Shown here one piece after another: positions 31,963-42,499 of a DNA stretch of 64,000 bases. Both the position numbers and the translations under genes were made by a program. This DNA is from Begonia masoniana (lineage: Eukaryota; Streptophyta; Magnoliopsida; Cucurbitales; Begoniaceae), in NCBI GenBank assembly GCA_022432975.1, contig CM039515.1, positions 14,882,583 through 14,946,582 on the forward strand, read 5' to 3'. Every line of letters begins with the position of its first letter. Within the stretch, counting starts at the first letter, position 1. Below the pieces are notes generated by a model, which saw only the letters and a program-made list of their open reading frames with translations, made no database searches and was not told where the DNA came from.

Positions 31963-34900
31963 TGTAACACCTGGTATTTTGCCATGTAATAGTTTTCCCG
32001 GATCATTTAAATGGGATTAATATTATATTAATACAAAGGAATGTTTTGGTTGAATTGTTGGAATAATTAGTGGAGAACTAAACTAATGTGTAACTAAAAC
32101 CAAAGCACTAAGTTTGAAATGCATGGAAGGGCAAATTGGGGAGAGATTAAGGTTGGTGGGAGTAAGCCAATGGATGATTGCCAAGTGGCAACTTGTTGAG
32201 GAAGCTAAGTTCTTCCTCCTACGTGAATCTTCATTCACTTCTCTACTCCCTCCCGTCCTTCTCGTTTTTCTTTCTCTCATCCAGGCAACTGAAACAAAGT
32301 TCCACACTTTGTTTCTCCTGTACTTTTTTGTTTCCTTGAGCAAAGGTGAGCATCTCTTAATGCTAACGAATTTGGATGAGATTAATGTGCGTTTTTACCA
32401 AAGTTTAGGGTTTCGTTATTTGGTGAAAACTCACTGTATTTGGATGAAAACACGTTGGTGTGTTTTCTAAAGTGTTGAAATGTGTTTGCTGCATTTCCTA
32501 CGTGATATTTGTTAGCATTTGTAGCGTGTTTACATTCTGAACATTCATGTTACAGATCCGAGCTTTCCAGAGACGTTCGAGCATACTCCTTTGCTGCAAA
32601 CAGGTAAGTTCATAACCGTAGGCTGGCCCTTAAGGCCCTACATCACAGAGGTACTAGGTTTCAGTTTCTGTCGGGTAGTTTTGGGTAGAAATGTTATAAC
32701 TTCTGTTTGGATCATGTTCTGAGTTGTCTGTTCAGTTTATGTCCTAAGTTGTCTGTGTTCTGCTTTACGGTATGTTCTGTTATTTCTGATGTCTGCTGTT
32801 ATAGGTTCAGGCACTGAGAATGTCATGCATACACGATTTTCCTGAAAATTCATGCAAAACCGATTTCTGTACACTGTTTGAAATTAATAAGATAAAATCC
32901 GACTGAAATGTACCAGGTTAAGTGTGGGACGGGGACTGGCCCCTCTGGTTTTATCCCTCCCTGGGAATCTGAAAATATTGTCCCTGGCAAGGACCCTCTG
33001 GTTTTATCCCTCCCTGGGAATCTGAAAATTGTTGTGCCTGATAGTGCACCCCCCCCCTTCTGTGCCTGATAGTGCACCCCCCCCCCCCCCCCACTGAACT
33101 CACTGATATTACTGTACTGTATCCCTGAATGTGCCTGATAGTGCACCCTCCCCCTTCCCCACTGAACTCGCTGATTACTGTACTGTTATATATATGTATA
33201 CTGTATTACTGTATGTGCCTATTTGCACTCACTGATATTACCATACTGATTACCGATTATGTGCCTTATAGTGCACCTACTGAACCAGTTCCCCTATAAG
33301 CCCCACTTAATTCTTCTGCCACTGTAATGTAATGTTCTGTTCTGTCACTGAATTTCTGAAAGTTCATGCATTGCATATGCACCACTGCATCCTGATTATG
33401 TCCTTACTGAGTTTTAAACTCATAGGTGAACTCTCTGATGTAGGTACTGAACCCGTAACCGAGGATCTTGTTCCTCAAAATGATGATCTAATGTAAAGGG
33501 TGGATCGAGCTCATGGGGTGGTTGCTGCAGCCAGACATAAATCTGCTCTGAGGTTTAAGTTTTTGAAAGAGAAAATACTGCCTGTGAATTTTTAATTAGT
33601 TTCTGATGCTTTGGTTTTTGAAAAACTCTGTCGAAACTCTGTAATGTATTGAACCTGTCTTGATGTCTAAAATCTCTGTATTCGACAGTTGTATTTGTGT
33701 CTTGAAATGTATTGAAATTATTCTGAAACTGCTGGGATGCTTTTATTTGTTTGTGCATGGATGACTTCTAGTTTTGGGAAGTATCCATGCAGTCTGTTTC
33801 TTTGAATCTGTTATTTGCAAAGTATGTTCCAAAATCTTGATTAGAATCGGGTATTGAAGGTCTATAACCTTTATGCCCTCTATTTGTACTGTATTTGACA
33901 GTTAAAAGAGGTCTTGTGGTATTCTGGAATTTGTTGGAATAATCCATACAGTTGTTTTCTTGATCTTCTGTTAGGTTTTCTAACATCTGTCATGTTCCCA
34001 TGCATGTTTTAAAACTGTGTTTAGAATCGGGTTTGAGGGTTTGAAGCCCTTATGCCTTCTGTTTGGAGTTTTCTGTTCCTAGGACTTCCTGTTAAAATTG
34101 TTAAGTTTCACCTTAGAAACTATATCATCCGATCACGTCCACCGCTGCCCGCTGCCCGTTTTAAAAGTCACGTCCACCGGTAAGTGTAAAAATCCAAGTC
34201 CACCGCTGCCCGTTTCTTTCTGATAAATTACATCTTCCGGCTGACGTCACCTAAGTCTTCCGCTCAGTTATTTACATCTTCCGACTGATGTCAGCATAAG
34301 TCTTCCGCCCAGTTTAAAACTCCGTCTTCCGGCTGACGTCACCCAAGTCATCCGCCCAGTGTAAATATGTCTTCCGGTGACGTCAGCTATTTTGTCTTAT
34401 TCGACGTCTTCCGCCCAGTGTAAAATCTAAGTCCACCGATGCCTTCAAAATTTATGTCTTCTGGTTACTGTTCACATTTTATATCATCCGGTCACTGTTC
34501 ACTTTTGTCTTATTCACCTAATCCACAAGTCTTCCGCCCTGTCTCCTGTCTTATTGGTTTATTTATTATTTGAATTCACCGCTGCCTTTTTAAACTAAGT
34601 CGTCCGCTAGTCTTCCGCCTAAGTCTTCCGCCTTCATTTCCCGTCTCCTGCCACTGCAAATTGCACTGTTTCATTTCTCCTTCTGCCATTCATTTTGTAG
34701 TATAGTTTTGAACTGTTTCTTTTTCTATGTTCTGACTGTCTTTCTTATCTAAATTCCAGAGAAGGATATCACTGTGTAAAGTTTCGCTATTCTCATCGTC
34801 CATTTATGTTCCCTGCTCTCCCAGTCTCTTCTGTTATTTACTTCTATAATTCAGCCAACTGTTTCCCGTTTGTTTTCAACTCTAGAGAACTCTCTCTCTC

Positions 34901-35030
34901 TCTCTCTCTCCCTCTGTCAATGTTTTAAAAGTATAATGTCAAAAAAAAATGTGCTGGTTATCCGTTTTCTGTCCTGGAGTGACGCCTCCGATCCCGGGCT
35001 CCGATCGGGTTCCGGTTTCGGGCTGTCACA
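31963..35030 (+). mobile_element. solo LTR F of a chromovirus family
   Basis: TGTAACACCTGG...GGGCTGTCACA, 3068 bp, flanked by a perfect TSD CCTGT (31958-31962, 35031-35035). No internal region. The sense strand is plus, judged from the donor/motif order it shares with LTRs C and G. It contains poly-C runs near 33050-33092, a block rich in CTTCCG, TCCACCG and GACGTCA words (34130-34650) and a TC microsatellite near 34890. The 118-codon ORF at 32114 is not supported as a gene. Confidence 0.88.
32604..33443 (+). promoter_or_regulatory. structured intron-like domain of LTR F
   Basis: Donor CAG|GTAAGT at 32604. Motif 1 CCTACATCACAGAG at 32637-32650. Repeats of GTGCCTGATAGTGCACC with poly-C tails at 33034, 33062 and 33131. 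Hairpin TGAGTTTTAAACTCA at 33408-33422. Motif 2 CTCTCTGATGTAGG at 33431-33444 pairs with motif 1 at 13 of 14 positions, including the F-specific GAG/CTC flank. Acceptor TAG ends at 33443. Confidence 0.55.
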
Positions 35031-35828
35031 CCTGTACTAAAAAAACTAGCAAACCGAACCCTGTACTTTGATTTTGTTATCAGTTTTGACCTTCTATCAA
35101 CAATTTTATTATATCTTCATTCAAAAAACTACCAAACAATCTTGGATTCAGTTGAAATTTTTCCCGCATGTTCACTACTTAATGAGAAGATAATCTAGAA
35201 ATTATTGTGATTTTATAACATATGTATGATTTATTATAATTTTATTTTAGTATTTGATAAAAATATTATAATAAATCATACAAATTTTAGAAAATCACGA
35301 ACATATTTAATTTAACTAACCATGATAGGGTGAACATGTGGAAAATGTTTCAAATAAATCAAATATCGTTTGATATTTTTTTAAAAATTAATTTATAAAA
35401 TAAAGAGGAAACTGATATTAATTTAAAACAAATATCAAAAGATATTGGATTTATTTGTAAATTTTTTCACGTGTTTACCACATTATGGGTAGATTATAAA
35501 AAAAATTTTGTAATTTTTTAAAACTTGTATGATTTATTATAATATTTTTATCAAATACTAAAATACAATTACAATAAATTGTATATATGTTAAAAAATTA
35601 CAAAAAGTTTCAGATTATCTTCTCATTAAGTAGCAAACATGTGGTAAAAATTTTAATTGAATCCAAAATCGTTTGGTAGTTTTTTAAATGAGAGTTTAAT
35701 GAATTTGTTGATAGAAGGTCTAAACTGATAACAGAATCAAAGTACAGGGTTCAGTTTGACGCTACAGGGGGTGAATTGAAAAACAGTGTATAGTACAAGG
35801 TTCAAATTGATAATTACCCTAAATTATA

Positions 35829-36417
35829 AGAATAAGTTATTTTTCTTTTATTTTTAATAATTTTATAGATGATGTAGAAAACATACGTCGAAGAAAAACA
35901 AAAACATTACGATAATAAAATTACTATTAAGCTAAAGAATCAACATTGTTAGTCTAAATGTAAGTCTACAACATTGTAGTGAGTTAATAAATATCACTAA
36001 TTATATGTCTTTGAAGGAGGATTACTTAGTGAAAATATAATAGGAGGTATTCAGGAAGTTAAGTCAATTATGAAAAAACTACAAACATTGAATAGAGTTA
36101 TTGTGGTGCCTGGGAAGGCAAAAATGATTGTGAGAGTGCAACACATACCAGTGACTCTTTATAAGAAGAGTTATTTTTCTTATCGAGGACAACGCGTTTT
36201 AGGCTAACTCTAAAAATAAATCTGAACGGGCTCCAGCTAAAAGCAGATAATATTATATTAGGAAGATTAAAGACTTCACAAACTGTATTACAATCAATTC
36301 CTAGCAAAAAATTTGACAGATGGGGACGTTTGGCCTCCACAGAGGAAATTATGACAGCTCGCCCTGTGAAATCAAAGACAACTCAATATTAAAATTGCAA
36401 ATTACACTTGTTAACAT
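35829..36417. other. no gene recognised
   Basis: AT-rich sequence between MITE 2 and the fold-back array. The 80-codon minus ORF at 36098-36340 has no signature or regulatory context that I can support. Confidence 0.35.
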
Positions 36418-38415
36418 ATGAGGTGTTTTCCAATTTAAACACTGAACAATTTTTTTTGTCAATTCGAACATCGAGGTTTTTCAAATTTAAATACAAAATA
36501 ATTTTTTTGGTCAATTCGAACATCGAACTATAAGGTTTTTTCAATTCAAATATCGAATAATTTTTTTCCTCAATTCAAACATCAAACTGTTCGAGGTCTG
36601 AATTGAAAAATCTCATAGTTGGGGGGCCGAATTGTAGAAACAAATTGTTCGGGGTCTGCTGGCTAACTCCTCATAGTTCAAGGGTCGAATTAAAAAAACA
36701 AATTGTTCGTGGTCTGAATTGAAAACTTCTCATAGTTCGGGGCCGAATTGCGGAAACAAATATTTTGGGATATGAATTGAAAAAATCGCATAGTTGGGGG
36801 GCCAAATTGTAGAAACAAATTGTTCGGGGTCTGACTTGCAAACTCCTCATAGTTCAAGGGTCGAATTGCAAAAATAAATTATTCGGGGTCTGAATTGAAA
36901 ACTCCTCATAGTTCGGGGGCTTAATTGCCGAAACAAATTGTTCGGGGTCTGAATTGAAAAAACCTCATAGTTCGAGGGTTGAATTGCAGAAACAAATTGT
37001 TCGGGGTCTGAATTGAAAACTCCTCATAGTTCGGGGGCCGAATTGTCGAAACAAATTGTCGGGGTCTAAATTGAAAACTCCTCATAGTTCAGGTGTCGAA
37101 TTGCCGAAACAAATTGTTCGGGGTCTGAATTGAAAACTCCTCATAGTTCAGGAGCCGAATTGTAAAAACAAATTGTTTAGGGTCTGAATTGAAAAAATCT
37201 CATAATTGGGGGGCCGAATTGTAGAAATAAATTGTTCGGGGACTTGTAAACTCCCCATAGTTCAAGAGCCGAATTGCTGAAACAAATTGTTCGGAGTCTG
37301 AATTGAAAACTCTTCATAGTTTGGGGGCCGAATTGTAGAAACAAATTGTTCGGGGTCTGATTTGAAAAAATCTCATAGTTGGGGGGCCGAATTGTAGAAA
37401 CAAATTGTTCAGGGTCTGACTTGCAAACTCCTCATAGTTCAAGGGTCGAATTGCAAAAACAAATTGTTCGGGGTCTGAATTGAAAACTTCTCATAGTTGG
37501 ATGAACCAACATTGTTCGATGTTTGTATTGAAAAAATCTCATAGTTCGGTGTTTGCATTAACGAAAGATATTGTTTGGTATATGAATTGAAAAAGCCTCA
37601 TAGTTCGGTGGCAGAATTGTCGAAAAAAATTGTCCGATGTAGATTTGAAAAAACTTCATAGTTCCGTGTTTGAATTGACGAAAGAAATTGTCATGTGTCC
37701 AAATTGAAAAAACTCATGATTTGTATTGACGAAAGAAATTGTCGTTGTATTGAAAAAAACCTCATAGTTTGTTGGCCGAATTGACGAAGGAAATTGTTTG
37801 ATGTCGGAATTGAAAAGACCTCATCGATTGGCGATTGAATTGACGAAGGAATTTGTTCGGTGTCTAAATTGAAAAAACTTCATAGTTTGGTGGTCGAATT
37901 GACGAACAAAATTGTTCAGTGTCTAAATTGAAAACCTTCATAGTTCAATATTCAAATTGACTAAAGAAATTGTTGGGTGTGTGAATTGAAAAAACCTCAT
38001 AGTTGGGTGTTCGAATTGACGAAAGAAATTGTTCAGTGTCTGAATTGAAAAAATTTCATAGTTCGGTGTTCTAATTGACGAAAAAAATATTCAGTGCTTG
38101 AATGAAAAAAAGCTCATAGTTGGGTGTTCGAATTGACAAAAAAAATTGTTCGGTATTTGAATGAAAAAACCTCATAGTTCGGTGGACGAATTGAAGAAAG
38201 AAATTACTCGGTGTCTAAATTGAAGAACCCTCATAGTTTGGTGGTCGCATTGACGAAATAAATTGTTCGTTGTCTAAATTGAAAAAATCTCATACTTCGG
38301 TTGTCGAATTGACGAAATAAATTGTTCGGTGTCTAAATTGAAAAAATCTTATAATTCGGTGTTCGAATTGATGAAAAAATTTCTTCGAGTGTGAATTAAA
38401 AAACACCTTATAATT
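36418..38415. repeat. fold-back minisatellite element with ~58-bp units
   Basis: About 31 direct units of roughly 58 bp with core GAATTGAAAA...CTCATAGTTCGG...CGAATTG...AAATTGTTCGG run from about 36595 to 38400. About three units in the opposite orientation occupy the left end (36420-36590). Both outer ends carry the inverted motif AGGTGTTTTNNAATT, so the whole looks like a fold-back element whose one arm has expanded. Units in the left half have GGGGGCCGAATTG; those in the right half have GGTGTTCGAATTGACG. A three-unit higher-order repeat of about 175 bp recurs (starting near 36615, 36793, 37208, 37380). No TSD was found. Confidence 0.8.
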
Positions 38416-38520
38416 GTGTTTTATTTTATCTTTACCCAGCCATAGATGTATTAATTCTATTTTTAATATATATTTTTTTAAATAATGAAATGATAAAGAA
38501 AGTTTAGAAAAACAAAAAAC

Positions 38521-38535
38521 ACTTGTTAAACAAGT
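38521..38535. promoter_or_regulatory. palindrome upstream of small ORF 2
   Basis: ACTTGTTAAACAAGT, the same perfect 7-nt arms as at 31021-31035, followed by AATTAAGCTTCGAA. It ends 160 nt before the ATG at 38696. Confidence 0.55.
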
Positions 38536-38695
38536 AATTAAGCTTCGAAGACGCCATTATTACGTGTTTATATTCATCGCTTTAAAACCATACCTTAAAA
38601 ATCCAACTTTAACCCAAATTTCTACAAATGTCTTAAAATCACACATTTATCTTTAAACTGAAAAGAAAGAGTTCTCCGAAGATTTTCAAAGAAAA

Positions 38696-38800
38696 ATGGG
38701 GAAAGTTAAGCAATTTACAAATTTAAAGTCGTTCATTTCATGGGAAAAACACAAGTTATTCAAGTTGTTCGCTGCCAGTTATATCAACCGTATATACTAA
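38696..38800 (+). CDS. small ORF 2, 34-residue relative of small ORF 1
   Basis: ATG 38696 to TAA 38798-38800. The product starts MGKVKQFTNLKSFISWEKHK and ends with AASYINRIY. The LKSFIS segment matches LKSLIS of ORF 1, and AASY lies where ORF 1 has AASKY. The upstream region shares the palindrome and flanking words with ORF 1. It is shorter and may be a decayed copy. Function unknown. Confidence 0.4.
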   Translation: MGKVKQFTNLKSFISWEKHKLFKLFAASYINRIY

Positions 38801-39081
38801 AAAGTGATAATCTGTTGAAACTCGACATATACCAACATGAACATAACTTATAATAGCCAAATGTGAGAGAAATATGCATATTAAAGTGATGAAAAGTAAA
38901 GATTAATCAACTTTAACATTGTCTCGAAACGAGCATAAGGAAAGTTATATTGACTTTTTAAACTCATTTAGCAAATTGAGAAATGGACAGATAAACAATG
39001 AAAACCAGCAAAAGTGTTCATACATCTATGGTAGAATTAATGTAAACATCCGTGAATGAACTTAAAACAAATTTCAAATAG

Positions 39082-39336
39082 TCAAGCATCCACAGTTCTT
39101 ATGAAGGAGTGAATTAAAAACTGGTCATACTGTTTAGCAATTTCATTCCAGTCAAGCAAAATTTGCTCCCTTCCAGAATTTCCTTTTGCAAACTGGAGAA
39201 GACTCTTTAGCCAACCGCTATATCCTTTGTTTCTAACATTCTTAAAAGAACTGGGTATTCCTTTCCCTCTGGAATGTATTGGTAGTACAACCTGCTCAAG
39301 AACATGTAGTAAGAATCTTCCAAAAGCTAAAACACT
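39082..39336 (-). pseudogene. 84-codon open exon-like stretch, family not recognised
   Basis: The minus strand is open from 39336 to a TGA at 39082-39084 without an initial Met. It encodes VLAFGRFLLHVLEQVVLPIH, a Gly/Lys/Ser linker, then GWLKSLLQFAKGNSGREQIL and DWNEIAKQYDQFLIHSFIRT. The composition is protein-like and has no low-complexity bias, so it is likely the last exon of a host gene or its remnant. No clean acceptor was found upstream. The shorter plus ORF at 39227-39424 is its shadow. Confidence 0.4.
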
Positions 39337-40357
39337 TCACTTCATCAATTCATGCCTATTATTTTTATTATTCATCTCTTTTTTTCATATTAAACAACCC
39401 CAAAGACAAAGCATACTAACATAGTTCAAATAGTAATACTACCCACAAATTAACCCAACAGCCAATACTAATCCAACTAATTGTATCGAGCGATTTGGTC
39501 AATTAGATCAGTTCAGTTTGGTTTTAAAATAAAGAAAATTGAATACTATGGTTTAATCTCAGTTTACATAATATAAGAATCTAACTAATCATACCATCCC
39601 ACAAACTTAAAATTAACTTAGTTTCTTTTATTACTGTAAATTTTAACGCTTCAAATATTCTGAAATTTCTCTCTATGCCTATCATCCATTTTCTTGAAAT
39701 AATTGCCGGTTCACATCCAGCTTGCCTGTTAGATATAGAATATATGGCTTCATTTAGTCAATAGATTGGACTGGACCTCCGTAAGTACAAATACCTGTTA
39801 TTGTAGCTTAACTCATTTGTTTATATTAATCACTCTCTCAAACTTGCATATTTGGGCTTAATTGTTGCAATGTGTCGAATCCCTTATTGAAACGCCCCAA
39901 TTTAAAATCCTCAAATTTTCTTTTCCCAATTTGGAACCCCAATTTAAAAATCTCAAAAAAATTTCCCAAATCATTTTATCAAATTAAATTAGTGCGTTAA
40001 AACCCTAACTTCATAATATTTTGAAAGTTTCTTTAAATAATAACTAAAATATTAAATGCGCATAATCTTAATCAAAATTTTAAAACATTAAATAACATTG
40101 TCGAAAATTGAAATAAATACAGTATTAACACAATTCATAAAAACTTCATTTATAAATAGATTATCCAAAGTTTCAATAGAAATATGAAATATCTTCAACA
40201 ATTAAAACATACTAATTTAAACATTTCTTTCAGACCCAAAAACATCTTTTTCTTATGTATGCTCACTTGTCTCTAGAAGGTTCTTGATCACAGCCCACTC
40301 TTCCTCAGATAAAAATTCACCTACATCACAAAATTATACAACTATGAGATTTAACTC

Positions 40358-40640
40358 ATGAACTTCTTCCCCTGGAAAGAGAGTTTTTGCTTTCCCCACC
40401 ACTCGAACCCAGGACCTCCATGCTATAATCTATGGGCTACAAGTGATGGTACCACTTGGGCTAGGCGCCTTTTTTTGTAAGACCCTCCGGCGCAAGTCTA
40501 ACCCGAGATTCGCAGAGCACTGGGTGGTCCCACTCATGAACTTTTCTCCCTGGAAGGGGAGTTTTTGCCTTCCCCACCACTCGAACCCAGGACCTTCAAA
40601 CTATAATCCATGAGCTACAAGTGATGGTACCACTACTTAA
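40358..40640 (-). mobile_element. two tandem tRNA-derived SINE-like repeats
   Basis: On the minus strand each copy has an A-box-like TAGCCCAAGTGG (40452-40463) or TTAAGTAGTGG (near 40635) and a B-box-like GGTTCGAGTGG (40400-40411 and 40577-40588), about 50 nt apart, as in tRNA genes. Each is followed by the shared tail GGGGAAAGCAAAAACTC or close to it. They resemble each other closely over about 100 bp. Confidence 0.65.
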
Positions 40641-40795
40641 GTGAACCGGTTCGGTTGGACCACACTTTAGTGAACCAGGTGGTTTGGTTCACTGATTCTT
40701 AGGTTGGGATTAAAACCCGTTTTTTCTTCTTTTCTGTTCTTCGTGTTTCCTTCGTGAAGTGTAAATTTGTCGAGAGAGAGAGTGTGTGTGTGTAA

Positions 40796-41850
40796 CGATC
40801 CAGGATTTGCCTATACTCGAATCTAAGATTTGCCTATACTCGGCTCACCCGAGGTTTGCAATTTGAAGTTTGCCCTGCAATCGCACTCATGATCTTCTCT
40901 CCCCTGGAAAGGGAGTGAACGTGAAACTCCCTTTCCAGGGGGGAGAAGATCATAAGTGCGATTGCGGGGAAAATCTCGGATTGCGGGGCAAACCTTGAGT
41001 GAACCGAGTATAGGCAAATCCCGGATTCGAGTATAGGCAAATCCCGGATTGTCACAAAAAAGGCACCTTTTTTTAACGATCCAGGATTTGCCTAGTAGTT
41101 CAATTGGTACTAGGTTTTCATGAACATGGTACTTTAGCCTAGAGGGCCAGGGTTCAAAACCTAAGGAAGGCATGAAACTCCCTTTCCAAGGGGGAGAAGA
41201 TCATGAGTGTGATTGCGGGGCAAACCTCAGATTGCAGGGCAAACCTCGGGTGAGCCGAGTATAGGCAAATCCCATATTCGAGTATAAGCAAATCCCAAAT
41301 CATTACAAAAACTAGCTCAATTGGTACTAGGTTTCAATGAACATGGTACTTTAGCTTGGAGGTCCAGGGTTCGAAACCAAGGGAAGGTATGAAACTCCCT
41401 GGCCAGGGAGGAGAAGTTTATGAGTGCGATTGCGGGACAAACCTCGGGTGAGCCGAGTAGAGGCAAATCCTGGATTTGAGTATAGGCAAATCCCGGATCG
41501 TTACAAAAAATATATATTTTTTTGTAACGATCCGAGATTTGGCTATACTCAAATCCGGGATTTTTCTATACTCGGTTCACCCGAGGTTTGCCCCACAATC
41601 CGAGGTTTGCCCGCAATTGCACTCATGATCTTCAACCCCTGGAAAAGGAGTTTCATGTCTTCCCTAGGTTTCGAACCCTGGCTCTCCAGGATAAAGTATC
41701 ATGTTCATGGAAACCTAGTACCAATTGAGATAGTAGGTATGAAACTCCCTTTTCAGGGGGAAAAGATCATGAGTGCGATTGTGGGGCAAACCTCGGGTGA
41801 GCCGAGTATAAGAAAATCACAAATTCGAGTTTAGGCAAATCCCAGATCAT
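40796..41850. mobile_element. cluster of tRNA-derived SINE-like repeats in both orientations
   Basis: Copies with an A box TAGTTCAATTGGTA and B box GGTTCAAAACC or GGTTCGAAACC start at about 41097 (plus) and 41313 (plus). An inverted copy covers about 41520-41735 (minus), and a 5'-truncated plus copy follows to 41850. At the left, 40796-40919 (minus) and 40925-41062 (plus) form a head-to-head palindrome. The common tail has GCAAACCTCGGGTGAGCCGA and GTATAGGCAAATCCCGGAT ending in CGTTACAAA. GAGTGTGTGT occurs on both sides of the insertion. The 116-codon ORFs here are by-products of the palindrome. Confidence 0.7.
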
Positions 41851-42499
41851 TGCAGAGTGTGTGTAACAGGGAGACAGATTGAGAGGGAGAGTTGAAAACA
41901 GAGAGAGATGAGGGATTTTACATCGATGGTTTGTCGACGGAGGCTGAGTAGTTGATCTCCTCGGAGTTGTTGCGCGCCGAGGAGGGATTTCTTCTTGTCG
42001 GAGGTGATTCGCCACGTCGGAGACCGAGGTAAGTGTTCTTCTCTGTAGAAGAATTTGGGAGGAAGAGTTGTGGTGTGATTTTTCCACCACTCGAACCCCT
42101 CTATTTATAGGAGGGGTTTGCCCATGCGCCCCTCCGTGAAATCCGAGTTTATCTCAGATTTTCCTAGCTGTAACAGATCAGCTTAGTGAAGTTGAATTTG
42201 ATTCTTCATTTGTTTCTAGACGCTTTCCAAACTACATTCATTCTGATCGGACGTCGAATTTTCAAAGGAGAATCCTACTGGTTCTCTGAAATCTGGGTTT
42301 AGCTCGAATTTACTGAGTCAAAAATTTGAACTTCTTCTGTTCATGGATAATTTTCAGGCTAAGTTCATATTTGATTGTTATCTGATTTTCAGAGAAGAAA
42401 TTTGAGATGAGGTTTGACTGTGTTTTTGATTTGGGAAAGTTTGAAATTGAATTTTGAATTTTGAAATTAATCTTTTGAATTAAACCCTAATATATTACA

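Larger units (their letters stand above)
31908..35819. mobile_element. fold-back Mutator-like MITE 2, split by solo LTR F
   Basis: Ends GAGAAATTATCAATTTGAAC and its inverted counterpart ending GATAATTACCC at 35819, with a perfect 9-bp TSD TAAATTATA (31899-31907, 35820-35828). After removing LTR F and its TSD the element is 839 bp. Its arms are inverted copies of each other (for example TGTACTATACACTGTTTTTC at 31930 against its complement near 35790, and CTTTGATT...GACCTTCTATCAACAA near 35070 against its complement near 35720). No coding capacity. Confidence 0.88.
39888..42499 (-). mobile_element. 3' LTR of Ty3/gypsy element B2 with SINE-like insertions
   Basis: Plus-strand ends TGAAACGCCCC...TATATTACA. 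It matches B1's LTR (4348-6421) at 39888-40357, about 40636-40795 and 41850-42499. The middle (B1 4818-5628) is missing and replaced by SINE-like sequence at 40358-40635. A second insertion of about 1 kb (40796-41850) sits at the GT microsatellite. A purine tract (AAGGAGGGGAGAT, minus, 42500-42512) and pol follow, so this is the 3' LTR. Confidence 0.85.

Noticed and set aside
32114..32470. 118-codon ORF
   Set aside because: Lies entirely within solo LTR F and has no recognisable domain.
36098..36340. 80-codon minus ORF
   Set aside because: No domain or splice context recognised; not enough to call a gene.
36418..38415. CRISPR-like array of regularly spaced repeats
   Set aside because: Units are contiguous variants of one 58-bp sequence without unique spacers, in a plant genome and with inverted units at one end; it is a minisatellite or fold-back element.
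40823..41173. 116-codon minus ORF
   Set aside because: It spans a palindromic pair of SINE-like repeats and reads the same repeat twice; not a gene.
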